Assembly: GCA_023014485.1 (NCBI GenBank)
Contig: JAJOZX010000927.1
Location: forward strand, 149,001-213,000
Direction of reading: 5' to 3'
DNA: 64,000 bases
DNA from: Bathynomus jamesi
Lineage: Eukaryota > Arthropoda > Malacostraca > Isopoda > Cirolanidae
Shown: piece after piece, positions 23,288 through 34,399 of the stretch
How the letters are laid out: each line of letters starts with the position of its first letter
How positions within the stretch are numbered: position 1 is the first letter of the stretch
Notes under the pieces: model-generated
The model's database searches: none
What the model was told of the DNA's origin: nothing
The model's input: the letters and a program-made list of their open reading frames with translations, nothing else
Translations under genes and position numbers: made by a program

Positions 23288-24118
23288 ATGATACACACAG
23301 ACAGTGCATGGAACAAGGAACTCTTCTGGGATAATTAAATCCACTATAGTCCGAATAAGTAATGGTAAATGACAAATACCATAGTTTTTCTTTTTCATGA
23401 TGCTAGCCCGACGTGGGCAACGGGTCACTCGCAAAGAGGTCCCATAAATATAGCTTCCCTCACCAGCTATCTGCAAAGCAGACAGGATCCAGCTTTGGGA
23501 CATGGATCTAGGGTTTAAAGCACCTAGCCATGCTACATTTAGAACCTCAATATAAGCAAAAGACTCGCTGCCTTCACGTCAGATTGAATGCATCAAAGAA
23601 AAAGAAAAAGGGGTAACTATTATATTTTTAGCCAAAAACCAAAACTTAAACCTCAACTGGCAGAATTGAGCGTCTGAGCGTCTGAGTTCATTCCCATCTT
23701 GAAACGGACATGTTATGTGCCTTGAAAAGTGGACGCTCAATTCTGCCAGTTGAGGTTTAAGTTTTGGTTTTTGGCTAAAAATATAATAGTTACCCCTTTT
23801 TCTTTTTCTTTGATGCATTCAATCTGACGTGAAGGCAGCGAGTCTTTTGCTTATATTGAGGTTCTAAATGTAGCATGGCTAGGTGCTTTAAACCCTAGAT
23901 CCATGTCCCAAAGCTGGATCCTGTCTGCTTTGCAGATAGCTGGTGAGGGAAGCTATATTTATGGGACCTCTTTGCGAGTGACCCGTTGCCCACGTCGGGC
24001 TAGCATCATGAAAAAGAAAAACTATGGTATTTGTCATTTACCATTACTTATTCGGACTATAGTGGATTTAATTATCCCAGAAGAGTTCCTTGTTCCATGC
24101 ACTGTCTGTGTGTATCAT
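23288..24118. mobile_element. Hairpin element with two 387-bp arms, in (TA)n
   Basis: Arms at 23,288-23,674 and 23,732-24,118 are reverse complements with few or no mismatches by eye and equal length, separated by 57 bp. Outer ends are ATGATACACACAGAC. A (TA)n tract touches the left end and another lies 35 bp past the right end. The same 72-codon frame appears once in each arm on opposite strands, a result of the palindrome and not a gene. The element beside it (24,183-24,458) has arms equal to the outer 128 bp of these. Confidence 0.85.
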
Positions 24119-24150
24119 AAAAAACTCAGGGGACCATTCTGAGTTCATTC

Positions 24151-24182
<32 letters not shown>

Positions 24183-24187
<5 letters not shown>

Positions 24188-24458
24188 ACACACAGACCGT
24201 GCATGGCACAAGGAACTCTTCTAGGAAAATTAAATCCACTATAGTCCGAATAATTAATGGTAAATGACAAATACTATAGTTTTTCTTTTTCATGATGCTA
24301 GCCCGACGTGACCCGAGTGACCCGTTGCCCACGTCGGGCTAGCATCATGAAAAAGAAAAAACTATAGTATTTGTCATTTACCATTACTTATTTGGACTAT
24401 AGTGGATTTAATTTTCCTAGAAGAGTTCCTTGTTCCATGCACGGTCTGTGTGTATCAT
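24183..24458. mobile_element. Short hairpin element, deletion derivative of its neighbour
   Basis: Arms at 24,183-24,310 and 24,330-24,458 match the outer part of the 387-bp arms with several substitutions (ends ATGATACACACAGACC). The 19-bp spacer is itself a piece of the longer arm. It is preceded by (TA)n at 24,154-24,182. Confidence 0.85.
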
Positions 24459-24659
24459 AAAAAACCTCAGGTATTATTAAAGAAAATAAAATTGCTCCTG
24501 TTCATTGTTTAAACGTGATAGTTTTACCATATATATTACAATGCATTTGTGCATGATTATTCTAAAGTTATAAAAATTCTAAACCAAATAATTACAAATA
24601 AGTAATTATAAAATTTTAAAATTAATGATAGATGCAGATTAATTACATTGGTCAGACAT

Positions 24660-24666
24660 ATTTATT
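24660..24666 (-). promoter_or_regulatory. Possible polyadenylation signal of the LRR membrane-protein gene
   Basis: AATAAA on the minus strand about 75 bases past the stop codon at 24,741. Confidence 0.45.
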
Positions 24667-24740
24667 TATAGTTATTTAGTTATTTATATGCTAACTTAAC
24701 ATTAATTTAACTGCCATGCATAAGATCGAGATTTTTGACA

Positions 24741-26104
24741 TTACGCAAGTTCAGAACTTTTGGTATTAACATTATGCATGGACAATGTTCCTCTACTCAT
24801 GTGGGAAGAAAAATTCTCTTTTATACAATCACTATCGAATCTCAGTCTTTTCCGTACCAAAGCACACAGAATCATCTTGAGTAGATTCCGTTGCTTCTTT
24901 TTTTTCCTTCTGCTGAATGTGACGAGCTGGTAACTATTCTCTTCCGCTGTCTCTTTGAGCGGTTCAAGCGTGGTTGGCATTGGGGATGGAGGATTTCGAA
25001 TGAAGCAGGCATTCGGCTCTTCGTACAGACACGAATCAATGCCGTTCACTTCATGAGGAGATGAAATGTTGTTTTCTTTTTTTGTGTTCATTTTACCAAA
25101 CACCAGCAAACTAATGAGGACCATGACCGTTAATAAGAAACAGACACAAAGACTGACCACTAAGTAGAACAAGCCCCAGGCAACTGTTGTACGGCAGTGC
25201 AGTTCACTAGCTGATTCTGAAATATACAGAGCTTCAGAAATATTTTGATGCACCGTCACATTGTCCTTTTGGTTATAAGGTTCTGTTGAAGTTGAAGCTG
25301 TTGTTGAGGCTGTTGTTGAAGTTGGTGTTGAAGCCGTTGTTGCCACTGATGTTGGAGTTGGTGCACAAGTTGTAGTAGAAGTTGTGGGAGGTACTGTTGC
25401 TGACTGTGGAACAGAATACTTCCCTACAATGTGATTATTCTCGCAAGAAATGTCAATGTAATTCGATACATCTAGACTCTCATTGCACGAAGGAGATAAA
25501 ATGTCTTCGTTCACATCGAAAATGCAATCAGATAATAGTTGCTTTGGGTAAATGAGGTTATCATGAATTCGCAGGAAAGGACCACATTTCAAGTTTTGCA
25601 TCGACTCCTTTTCTAAGCCAAATATATTTTTCATAAGTAATGAAGCATCTTCCTCTTCATTGCCAAGACGGAAGGCAAAGGGAGAAACGTAACTTAACGT
25701 TGACTCTTTAATCTCCAAATAAATTCCTTTTCCGACCTTTATTGATGACTTCTCCAGTATACCCACTGTTGACTTTTTGATCTTTATACTAGCCTTGTTT
25801 TTAGACTCGTAGTCTTTGAAGGATAAAGCATTCTCTGCCAAGTAACCAATTTGAGAGTTTTCAATTCTGATATCCGCTTCGCCTCTCTTTAGCGACTTTA
25901 TCATCCTCAAGGAATTTGAGGGTTTTCCGTCAAATACTCTAATCACAGAATCTTTGACAATGATGTAGTTCACATCCTTTGGGGACAGCTTGAATAAGTT
26001 CAAGTAATTGAGATGCGAGTTCTCCAATTTCAGTCCAACAGATGATTTGCCTTTGAAGATGCCATTTGGGAAGTGATCTAGTGAACTTCGTATTACTCCA
26101 ATTC
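24741..26104 (-). CDS. LRR-type single-pass membrane protein, last exon (3 of 3)
   Basis: Starts after a strong acceptor (TTGTTTTCTTTCAG) in phase 1 and runs 453 codons to a stop. In the joined protein (593 aa) this exon gives residues 141-593. It holds repeated short strands of leucine-rich type (LKLENSHLNYLNL, IRIENSQIGYLAENAL, IKIKKSTVGIL, LEIKESTLSYVSPFAF), a Cys-containing cap (about 313-360), a Thr/Ser/Pro stalk (about 372-413) likely O-glycosylated, N-glycosylation sites, one membrane helix (about 449-476, WGLFYLVVSLCVCFLLTVMV) and a cytoplasmic tail of about 117 residues with a basic run RRKKKK. This suggests a surface adhesion or receptor protein. I do not recognise an ortholog. It lies inside the SLC46-like intron on the opposite strand. 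Confidence 0.8.
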
Positions 26105-26344
26105 CTGAAAGAAAACAAGAACAAACATTTGTGATATAATTTACAATCATTATATCTGTATAGAACATCAAGTGATGTAATAATGAAATATATGCCAATT
26201 TGACTGTTCAAGAGATGCTTGTAACTCCTTTTACAATGGATATGTTACAAACATATTTCAAACTTAGAATGCTTCGGTCTAAATATAAACCCATGGTTAA
26301 TATAAATATATTAACCCTTTGGATTGGTTGGCAAATGTTAAACC

Positions 26345-26545
26345 ATATAGGGTTAGTCGAGGCCAATGTGGCCTAAGTTAAGCGACATTGGGTTGGGTTG
26401 CCGTTGGATGGGGGACTGTACTCTGCTTCCAAATTATGTAGTGACCCGTTGTTCGGATCCGCGTAAAGCTGTAGGTCTCCTCCGTCATATGACCTTAGAT
26501 GCAACGAAGGAGGTTAAACAACCCCATCAGCCAACCTCAAACCAT
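26345..26545 (+). repeat. 5S rRNA-derived SINE (SINE3-like)
   Basis: AAGTTAAGCGACATTGGG followed by GTTGGATGGGGGAC matches the internal promoter part of 5S rRNA (box A AAGTTAAGC, box C TTGGATGGGxGAC) with the right order and spacing. It is followed by TTCGGATCCGCGTAAAGCTG and TAGGTCTCCTCCGTC, a body shared with the tRNA-headed SINE at 37.7 kb. The 5' half of 5S is poorly preserved. It lies in the LRR gene's second intron. Confidence 0.65.
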
Positions 26546-26619
26546 GTATTTGATTGTTACAACTAAATATTTTTCTCTTTGTTCGGATCCCACTAACAAT
26601 ACCTAAAGATAACTTTAAT

Positions 26620-26900
26620 TAAAAAATGGCATTGGTTGGGTGATCCGTTGTATACCCTTCGTCCACCAGAGGGCGCTGAGACAGGCAATAACGCCACCGA
26701 ACAGGAAAAATTAAGTCCACTTTAACAGGAGAACCGAGTCGAACCAAATACATTAAGTGCAGCGGCCTCGTCAGTGCACCATTATGTCGGTGTATTCTGA
26801 CAAAGGTAGAGGTCAATGAGTACGCGCATCACCAGTTGTAAATATGAGTCCGCCTAATGTCAACAGTTGGCGCGGTGGGCACACGGACGAAACATTAGAT
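26620..26900. other. Unassigned repeat-like stretch
   Basis: Contains CACCAGAGGGCGCTGAGAC and other moderately GC-rich unique-looking DNA. No frame or ends recognised. Confidence 0.25.
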
Positions 26901-27027
26901 TAGACTAAATGTATGTAAAACAAATACATTATTTTAGTTTTAGGAAAGGTCACAAAGTCTGCGAGGAATACTTTCAGGAATTTGAAGATTTCTAAGAACT
27001 ACATCAAATTAAGAATTAACCTTACAC

Positions 27028-27030
<3 letters not shown>

Positions 27031-27075
<45 letters not shown>

Positions 27076-27076
27076 T
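27031..27076. repeat. (TTA)n microsatellite
   Basis: About fifteen TTA units. Confidence 0.95.
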
Positions 27077-27174
27077 GGAACTATTAACATATAAGGATAG
27101 TCTTAAAACGTAAAGATTTAATCATACATTAATAATTAGGTGATGAAATTAATAAATTAATTGGCTAATTTTAC

Positions 27175-27406
27175 CCGTAAAAACAAAAGAAATGGCTCCA
27201 GTTTCTGCTAAAGGGGGACATGTTGGCGGAAAAGTCACTTTTCCCGAATTCCAAATGTCGAAGGAACAAGACGTGTAGGAAAGCCATCGAGCCAGAAAAC
27301 TCTCTTCGATTCTCGCTGATATAAAGTTTGTGATTCGGATGTAGACTTTCCTCGTCCAATCCGGAACTGGCTCAGTTTTGAATATCTCGTCACTTAGTAC
27401 CACATT
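27175..27406 (-). CDS. LRR-type membrane protein, exon 2 of 3
   Basis: Proposed from splice logic. Acceptor AAATTATTGTTCCAG precedes 27,406 and donor G|GTAAAA follows 27,175. Length 232 nt (77 codons plus one base). It enters in phase 0, which is how exon 1 ends, and leaves in phase 1, which is how exon 3 begins. The split codon restores Gly (TGIGVI). The peptide (VPDWTRKVYIRITNFISARI, then Cys residues in CSFDIWNSG and PPTCPP) looks like the first strand after an LRRNT cap. Open throughout in the required frame. Confidence 0.65.
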
Positions 27407-27677
27407 CTGGAACAATAATTTTTTTCGGTCATTTAGGCAAACGTTCTAATAAAATGTTTTAACAAAACGTTCTGATGAAACATTTTAATGAAACGTTTGA
27501 TAAAATTTTAACTATTCTACCCTTGAAAATGAGGTAAATGCATCTTTAATTCTAACTGAGAGTGTAACAATAGGCCGATCTTCGATCCCGCACACGTGCG
27601 TTCTGGATTGCTTATCATCTGCAGTATGTGAGCGCAACATAATAAGTAATAAAGAGTATGTGACAGTTTTTATTATA

Positions 27678-27754
27678 CAGGGTGTTCATAAATTGTTTTT
27701 ACAAATTCAATTTAATTTCATTTGGATTCGTGAAAATAATTTATGGACATCCTG
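27678..27754. mobile_element. Tiny TA-flanked MITE, 77 bp
   Basis: Ends CAGGGTGTTCATAAATTG and the complement of CAGGATGTCCATAAATTA, each next to TA. Nearly the whole length is terminal repeat. Tc1/mariner-type non-autonomous element. Confidence 0.7.
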
Positions 27755-28250
27755 TACTTTATTTCAATGCCAATTAATTTTAAATTAAGCCCGCCTCTTA
27801 TAGCCAAATGGTTATTAAAACGATCGTTGCTTGTTGTTCGCCTAAAAAACGTACTGTATATCTAAAAAGCATAAAATTTACAGATGACAGTAATAAAATT
27901 TCAAAAGTCAAACCAAATCGTTGCTAATTAGTAATTTGTTATGCTTTTTAGAAATTTTGTGTTTCAATGCGACCTTTTATTTTCCGAAAATGCAATGCAA
28001 ATTTTTTAATTTTTTCATGCACTGTAGACAATATATTTGAATTTCAGCCAAAAAACAAAATCCAAAAAGTTGGATTAGACAGAATCCATATTTATTCCTC
28101 TTATAATGAATCTCAACGTATAACCAACATGTTAAGAATCTAACATGCTGTGCAAGAGCTATTTATGTCGGGATGGTGTTTTTTCACCAATATACGAGTA
28201 TATATGTATATATGACGTTACACCATTCCTGTTGTTAGGTAACTCAGAAT

Positions 28251-31200
28251 CAGTGGCGTATCAAAGGAGGGGCGGCAAATTACTGTCAGGCGGGCGCAGT
28301 ATGCAAAATTTTGGGTTTTTATGTTTTTTAATGCGACCCTCCAAAAAATTATATCTCATCATTGTCGCGCGTTATTTGTGTACAAAATATCCATGGTTTT
28401 CATGAAAAATCATCATTAAATGCTATATATGCCACCTCAGTGCCACTATTTCCACAAATATTATTTAGGTTAGGCCTTGCATTCTTTGAGCTTTGATGAT
28501 GTTAATAATTAATGGTTGTTTTATTTTGCAGATACCCTACTGAATTAGCAAACATGAGCAAACGACAGAGACTGAGTGGTGCTGCATACAAGAATCTTCG
28601 CGAAAAAAAAGAGGAGGAAGGCAAGCGTGCTGCTAAGCGATTTCATCAGTTAATGGGATCCTCAGACACACCTTCAGTGCCTTCTGGGAAGCAAGGAGAT
28701 CAACCGCAATGTGATATATCTTTAGAGATAGATGTTCAAGCGGCAACTTCAAGTGAACCCCCAAATAATCAGGATCAACCCTCATCTACATCACAAAGTC
28801 ACCCACCCACCCATCACCCACAGAGTCTGTTTAACGATTCTGGCAACTGGCCCGTTCCAATGACGGACAATTTGAGAATCGAACTCATTAAACGTGGACC
28901 ATCACATTTGAAAAACATGAATGGACCCTTTCCAGCTGATTCAAACAATAGGTCAATGTCAAAAGTTTGGTATTTCAAAACTTTGGAAAATGGCGAAAAA
29001 ATTGAAAGGTCATGGCTAATCTTCTCACCTTCAAAATGTAGCTTGCATTGCTTTTGCTGTCGTCTCTTCAACAACATCTCCAGTGCATTTGGAAAAGAAG
29101 AAGGATTTTTTGCCTGGAGGAAACTGAATCCAAGAGTACCTGAACATGAAAACAGTCCATATCATACCCGATGCTTTGAACAATGGAAAGAGTTGTCTAT
29201 GCGCCTTCAGTTGAATGCTACAATAGATAATGCACATCAGTTGCAAATAAAACATGCTACTGCTAAGTGGAAAGAAATACTGAGACGAATTTATGACTGC
29301 ATCATGTTCTTGGCAAAACAAGATCTTGCATTCCGAGGGCACCGAGAGAACTTAAATGAAGAAGCTGGGCTAGCTGGCAATTCTGGAAACTTTTTGGAGT
29401 TAATAAAACTAATGGGCAAATATGACCCAGTAATTAGGGAACATCTTACAAAAATACGAATGACTGACAAGATATCCACTACGTATTTGTCACCTAACAT
29501 TCAAAATGAGTTCATCACACTAATCGGCTGTAATGTTCGAAAATGTATAATTGATAATGTGTCTAGTGCAAAGTACTTTGCAATAATTTTCGATAGTACA
29601 CCAGATATATCGCATATTGATCAGATGTCTCAGGTAATTCGCTATGTGTCGATTAAAGATGGTAATGTAGAGGTGAAGGAATCCTTCGTTGATTTTATTA
29701 AATTAGAGGGGAAGACTGCTGAGGCAGTTACTGATCTCATTGTCACTAAGCTCCGTGAGGATGGGCTGGATATCCAAAATTGTTGTGGTCAAGGGTATGA
29801 CAATGCTGCTACGATGGCAGGTATTCATCTTGGAGTTCAACGCAGAATTCTTGATGTTAGCAAACACGCTGTTTTCATTCCTTGCAATAACCACTCGCTG
29901 AACTTGGCTGGAGTTCATGCCGCGGGACTGAGTCCTAATGCTGTAACTTTCTTTGGAACAATTGAACGAATTTTCGTCTACTTTTCTTCTTCTACTCATC
30001 GTTGGAATGTCTTAACAAAACATTCCAAAATCACTGTCAAGCGAGTCTCTGATACGCGGTGGAGTGCTAAGTATGATGTTGTTTCTAGTCTTAAGAAGAA
30101 CTTGACTCACGTTGTTAGTGCCTTGGAAGAACTGAGTGAAGGGGTCTCCGAAAATCTGGACACAAAGGGCGATGCTGAAGCTCTGAAGACCTCCATCATG
30201 TCATACATATTCATTGTGTACATATTTTTCTGGGATCCAGTGCTGAAAGAAATCAATGATGTTCAGCTATATTTTCAAAGAAAGGGACTTGCTTTGGACC
30301 AGTGTGCATTAAAAATGAACTCTTTATCCGTGTTTTTAACTAATGAACGAGAGGCAGTAGTATCAAACGCTGCAGATGCCGCCGAAGAGTTCTGTAATGA
30401 AATGGATATCAGTATAGACCGCAGAGTCAGGAGACGGAGAAGAATGCCTGGAAAGCAAGCTCGTGATGCTGGATTGACCGTGCAAGAGGATGTACGCATA
30501 GAATTTTTTGAAATTATGGATCGTTTATTAGCAGAAATTGAAAAACGCACAGTTTTTCTTAAAAACATGAATGATCGCTTTGAATTTCTGTCTCCTTCGT
30601 ACCTTTTGAATCAGTCCAAAGATGAAGAAATTAATACCAAGGTCAATAATTTTTCTTCCATCTACAATAACATTAATCCAGGAAGTCTACTGGAAGAAAT
30701 AAAGCGTTTGCGCAGACATTTGCTCAGTTTCGAAAGCATAAGCGTCGACGATGATCCAAAGAACTGGGATATGTTAAAACTACTTCAGTGGATCGTTAAA
30801 TGGGATCTAGTGGAATCTTTGCCTCATATAACAATTGCCCTCCGGATCTGTCTAACTACATGCATGTCCGTGGCAAGTTGCGAACGAAGTTTCTCGAAAC
30901 TGAAACTTATAAAAACTTACCTCAGGTCAACTATAAGTCAATCTAGACTGAGCAATTTGGCGATTATTTCAATTGAACGCGAAGTTGCAGAGACAATGGA
31001 CATAGAAAAAATCATTCATGAATTTTCTGTTATGAAAGTCCGAAAATTTAACTAGGCATTATACATTATATAGTTATTGTTAAAATTATGTAGTGTATTA
31101 TGTACGGTACATTATGTAGTATTGTTAAAATTGAAGTTGCTTTATTTAAGTTTTTCTTCCAATAAAAGTTTTGTTTAAAAGTGTATTTTTGTAAAGGAAT

Positions 31201-31281
31201 TGTTTTTAAAATTGAAAATTGTTGCAGGGGGGGGCGTTGCCATTTTCGCCCCGAGCGGCAAAAAGTATTGGTACGCCTCTG
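28251..31281 (+). mobile_element. hAT transposon, near full length
   Basis: Ends CAGTGGCGTATCAA and the complement of CAGAGGCGTACCAA. Target duplication CTCAGAAT (28,243-28,250) against CTCAGTAT (31,282-31,289), 7 of 8. It encloses one long transposase frame. 3031 bp, typical length for hAT. It lies in the first intron of the LRR gene and the large SLC46-like intron. Confidence 0.93.
28554..31055 (+). CDS. hAT transposase with TTF-type zinc finger, uninterrupted
   Basis: An open frame without stops. I start at MSKRQRLSG (28,554); the 14 codons before it overlap TTTTATTTTGCAG, a possible splice acceptor. That gives 833 residues. Numbering from the earlier ATG at 28,512: residues about 150-225 form a TTF/ZMYM-type finger (KVWYFKTLENGE, CSLHCFCCRLF), the first catalytic Asp is D361 (FAIIFDSTPDIS), the second D430 (GQGYDNAATMAG), the hAT C-x-x-H motif is C458-H461 (PCNNH), and the C-terminal dimerisation block is SCERSFSKLKLIKTYLRS near 785. 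It would cut and paste copies bearing its ends. The intact frame suggests a young or selected copy, although the target duplication differs at one base. Confidence 0.92.
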   Translation: MSKRQRLSGAAYKNLREKKEEEGKRAAKRFHQLMGSSDTPSVPSGKQGDQPQCDISLEIDVQAATSSEPPNNQDQPSSTSQSHPPTHHPQSLFNDSGNWPVPMTDNLRIELIKRGPSHLKNMNGPFPADSNNRSMSKVWYFKTLENGEKIERSWLIFSPSKCSLHCFCCRLFNNISSAFGKEEGFFAWRKLNPRVPEHENSPYHTRCFEQWKELSMRLQLNATIDNAHQLQIKHATAKWKEILRRIYDCIMFLAKQDLAFRGHRENLNEEAGLAGNSGNFLELIKLMGKYDPVIREHLTKIRMTDKISTTYLSPNIQNEFITLIGCNVRKCIIDNVSSAKYFAIIFDSTPDISHIDQMSQVIRYVSIKDGNVEVKESFVDFIKLEGKTAEAVTDLIVTKLREDGLDIQNCCGQGYDNAATMAGIHLGVQRRILDVSKHAVFIPCNNHSLNLAGVHAAGLSPNAVTFFGTIERIFVYFSSSTHRWNVLTKHSKITVKRVSDTRWSAKYDVVSSLKKNLTHVVSALEELSEGVSENLDTKGDAEALKTSIMSYIFIVYIFFWDPVLKEINDVQLYFQRKGLALDQCALKMNSLSVFLTNEREAVVSNAADAAEEFCNEMDISIDRRVRRRRRMPGKQARDAGLTVQEDVRIEFFEIMDRLLAEIEKRTVFLKNMNDRFEFLSPSYLLNQSKDEEINTKVNNFSSIYNNINPGSLLEEIKRLRRHLLSFESISVDDDPKNWDMLKLLQWIVKWDLVESLPHITIALRICLTTCMSVASCERSFSKLKLIKTYLRSTISQSRLSNLAIISIEREVAETMDIEKIIHEFSVMKVRKFN

Positions 31282-31289
31282 CTCAGTAT

Positions 31290-31920
31290 GTTGCTTCGTT
31301 GCCCCTCGTGACGAAGTGTATACCGCTTACATTCAAGGTTCTCCTTCTCAAACTTGATTTGACTGCGCGTTACGACAATGTTATCCCTTCGTGAATGGCG
31401 TCCCTTCCCCTCAATCCGTTGAGAGAATGGAATGTTTATAAATCTCGACGCGGAGGGATAAAAATGGCGTGTTACCCTTTTTCACAGTGTTATTTCACAA
31501 GGATAGACCACTCCTGAAGAGATTAGATTTTTACAGAGCAAAGTTAAAATAGAAATCAAAGGGGTTTTTTCTCACTACACTTGTTTAGGGGGTTGTTAAC
31601 GAAACCAAATGAGTTGACTGACCGCCAAAGGAGCGAAGCACGAATTGCTTTTCATCTCCTTGCTATACCCTGGAGAGACTTCCGTGATGCCACGGTTACA
31701 AAAGATTATTAAAGTTGCAAAGTTCTAGTCTAATAATGATATTAGCCAAAGAATTTATATTAGCCGAAAAGAACATTTAGAATTTAGGAGTCTCCGTTTA
31801 AAATTATAGATTTGGCACCTCTGATATCGTTAGGTTTAATAAAGGCTGCCAGACATCTACTGTTTATGGGCATAAGTTATACAATATTAAAAATTTAAAA
31901 GAGTAATACTTTAATTTACA
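31290..31920. other. No gene seen
   Basis: Unique-looking AT-rich DNA. Possible short relics only. Confidence 0.35.
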
Positions 31921-31925
31921 CAAAC

Positions 31926-32400
31926 AGAAGGAGCAATCCAAGAATAAGCACCCCAAAGTCCCCAATCCAAGAAAAAGCACCCCAGTTAGACCCCAATCCA
32001 AGAAACAGCACCCCCAATTCGACCTCAATCCAAATTAAAGGATTTTAACATATAAAATTGGATTGCTCCCCAATTAAATAACTAAGGTTAATTGAATGCC
32101 AGGTTAGGTCAATTGAATCGCCGGTTAGGTCAACTGTACGCCCTTGACGATTGGTTAGGTTAAGTCGTGATATTTTCGTTAAAACTAACGAAAATATCAT
32201 GACAACCTAACCAATCGTCAAGGGCGTTCAGTTGACCTAACTGGGCATTCAATTAACCTAACCTGGCATTCAATTGACCTAACCGGGCATTCAATTGGCC
32301 GGGGGCAACTCAGGAGCAATCCAAGAATAAGCACCCTCGTTCGACCCCAATCCAAGAAAAGGCACCCTAAATTGATTTGGGGTGCTTATTCTTGGATTGG
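31926..32400. repeat. Minisatellite of about 31 bp around a foldback core
   Basis: CAATCCAAGAATAAGCACCC-type units repeat about four times at 31,936-32,040, twice at 32,312-32,370, and once inverted (GGGGTGCTTATTCTTGGATT, 32,379-32,398). They bracket a palindrome (about 32,091-32,300) built of two and three copies of the 21-bp unit AATTGAATGCCCGGTTAGGTC around a hairpin core with GATTGGTTAGGTTAAGTCG and GATATTTTCGTTA. Confidence 0.75.
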
Positions 32401-32960
32401 TCCAAATAGAATTAGTATCTTTAAATTTTGACAAAAATTTATTTCCTGTGGAAAACCTTTTCCACATTTATATAAAGAGTCCATATTTCCCGACAGGCGA
32501 TACGACAATCTCCAGATTTTTTCTTTTAAGCAACCAAATTATTAGTTAACTGTCGTTCTCTGGTAACACTAAAGAAGTTAAAAACAACACACAAATGAAA
32601 GTAAAATAGAATTAAAAGCTCACAAAGTTTTTACTTTTTTCTTTAATGCTTCTCAGCAATGTTTTCAAAAAGCGTTTGAAAAACACTGAAAACACTAAAT
32701 AGAACTAATATTTCGTTGGACTTTTCACTCAACCAATTTTGTGAATTTTGAATGCATAAGTAGACATTTCACCTTAGTTAAACAATTCGTTAGATACTCA
32801 GTATTTCAGTAGGTCAAATGAAATGTCTAAAGTTAACCAGTTTTTTAAACAAATGAAAAAACTAATCTAAAATACCAAATGAAATAATGAACACTGATTA
32901 TGGAATGTCTGACGCGTGAAAGTTTAAAGAGTTTAAGTTAAAGTATAATTTAGCCATTTC

Positions 32961-33163
32961 GGATCACCTGAAGATCAGGGCCCCCAGCTTTCTTTAGTTA
33001 GCTTTATAAGGCTAACTAACGAAAATATCACGACCTAACCTAACCAATCGTCAAGGGCATACAGTTGACCTAACGATTGGTTAGGTTAAGTCGTGATATT
33101 TTCGTTAGTTAGCCTTATAAGGCTAACTAGAGAAGGCTGGGGGCCCTGATCTTCAGGTGATCC
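32961..33163. mobile_element. Foldback element, GGATCACC ends, 8-bp target duplication
   Basis: Starts GGATCACCTGAAGATCAGGG and ends with its complement; 203 bp, almost entirely palindromic. Exact 8-bp flank GCCATTTC at 32,953-32,960 and 33,164-33,171. The centre holds the GATTGGTTAGGTT / GATATTTTCGTTAG core. A second copy with its own exact 8-bp duplication lies at 35,612-35,818. Confidence 0.9.
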
Positions 33164-33249
33164 GCCATTTCTTCTTGTAATTGACTTTGTATCCCTATCA
33201 AATAATTTACATTATCAAAGCCATTTATCAGTTTTCTATCCATCCATCG

Positions 33250-34390
33250 TGTTCTGTCTATCAGGCAGGTCCAATTCATGTGTCCCGCCAAAGTGTTCTA
33301 TCCTGAACTATCCTTTTCATCTCATGGTAGCTTCTGCCTGCCTTCAAATCATCCACTATTACTTTCCTTTTCCTTCCCCTCGGCCTTCTACCTTCATATC
33401 TACCCTCTATCACCTCCTTCAACAATCCTTCTCCTCTCAACACATGTCCGATCCATTCCTTCTGTCTTTCTCTTATCACCTTAATGAGTCTTCTTTCCTC
33501 CCTCACCTGTTGCAGTACTTCCTCATTACTTTGGTGTTCCCTCCAGCTTATCTTTAGCACTCTTCCCCAAATCCACATTTCAAAACTTTCCAGGAGTTTC
33601 TTTTCAGTTGTTTTCAGTGTCCATGTTTCTGCTCCATACAGTACTACACTCCATATCAAGCGTTTTACTAACCTTTTCTTCAGCTTCAAGTTGAGTTTAC
33701 CTGTTTCTGTCTCTCAAAAGCTACCTTACCCATACCAATTCTAGATCTTACTTCCTTATTGCAATCTCCATTGTTGGTTAGTAAACTTCCCAGATATTTA
33801 AACTGCTCAGCTTCTAAGGTCTGATTTGCTATCGTTAGGTTCATTTGTGCTCCTTTCCTTCTTGCACTTTTCATTACCTTTGTCTTGGTCTCATTAATTC
33901 TTCCGCCGTTGTTGTCAAGCTATTGACCATTCTTTGCAGTCCTTCCTCAGTACTACAAACAAATGCCTTGTCATCTGCAAACCTTACAGATTTGATCAAT
34001 TTACCTCCCACTCTGATTCCCTCTTCCAGATCTGAGAGTGCTTCTATTATCATTGCTTCCGCATAGATGTTAAATAACACGGGGAACAGGGAGCATCCTT
34101 GCCTGACCCCTCTCCCAACCAATCCAGGCTCCGATTCTCCTCCTGCAACTCTAACATGCACAGTCTGCCCAAGATATAGATTTTTTATCAGCGGTCCCTC
34201 CAGTCAACATTAATATTCTTCAATATTTCCATTAGTTTCCTCCATTGGACGCTGTCAAAAGCTTTTTCAAAGTCAATAAACAAACAAACATTTCCTGATC
34301 ATGTTCCAGCACTCTCTCTCCCATCATTCTTATAATACCAATAGCTTCTCTTGTCAGTTTTAAATATTTGGAATTAGTTCTCCTATAAGT
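33250..34390 (-). pseudogene. Non-LTR retrotransposon reverse transcriptase (RTE/endonuclease-RT type), 5'-truncated
   Basis: Minus-strand segments in order: LTREAIGIIRMMGERVLEHD and FIDFEKAFDSVQW (about 34,380-34,210), GRGVRQGCSLFPVLFNIYAE and VRFADDKAF (34,161-33,874), FKYLGSLLTNNGD (33,874-33,686), LYGAETWTLKTTEKKLLESF and GHVLRGEGLL (33,689-33,276). The catalytic FADD box is present. Frame breaks between segments and the missing endonuclease show it is dead. A different family from LINE A and from the one at 35.6 kb. Confidence 0.85.
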
Positions 34391-34399
34391 GGACGCTTT

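Noticed and set aside
23243..24332. Repeated ORF SQSWILSALQIAGEGSYIYG on both strands
   Set aside because: The frame is duplicated by the palindrome arms. No conserved domain and no initiation or splice context.
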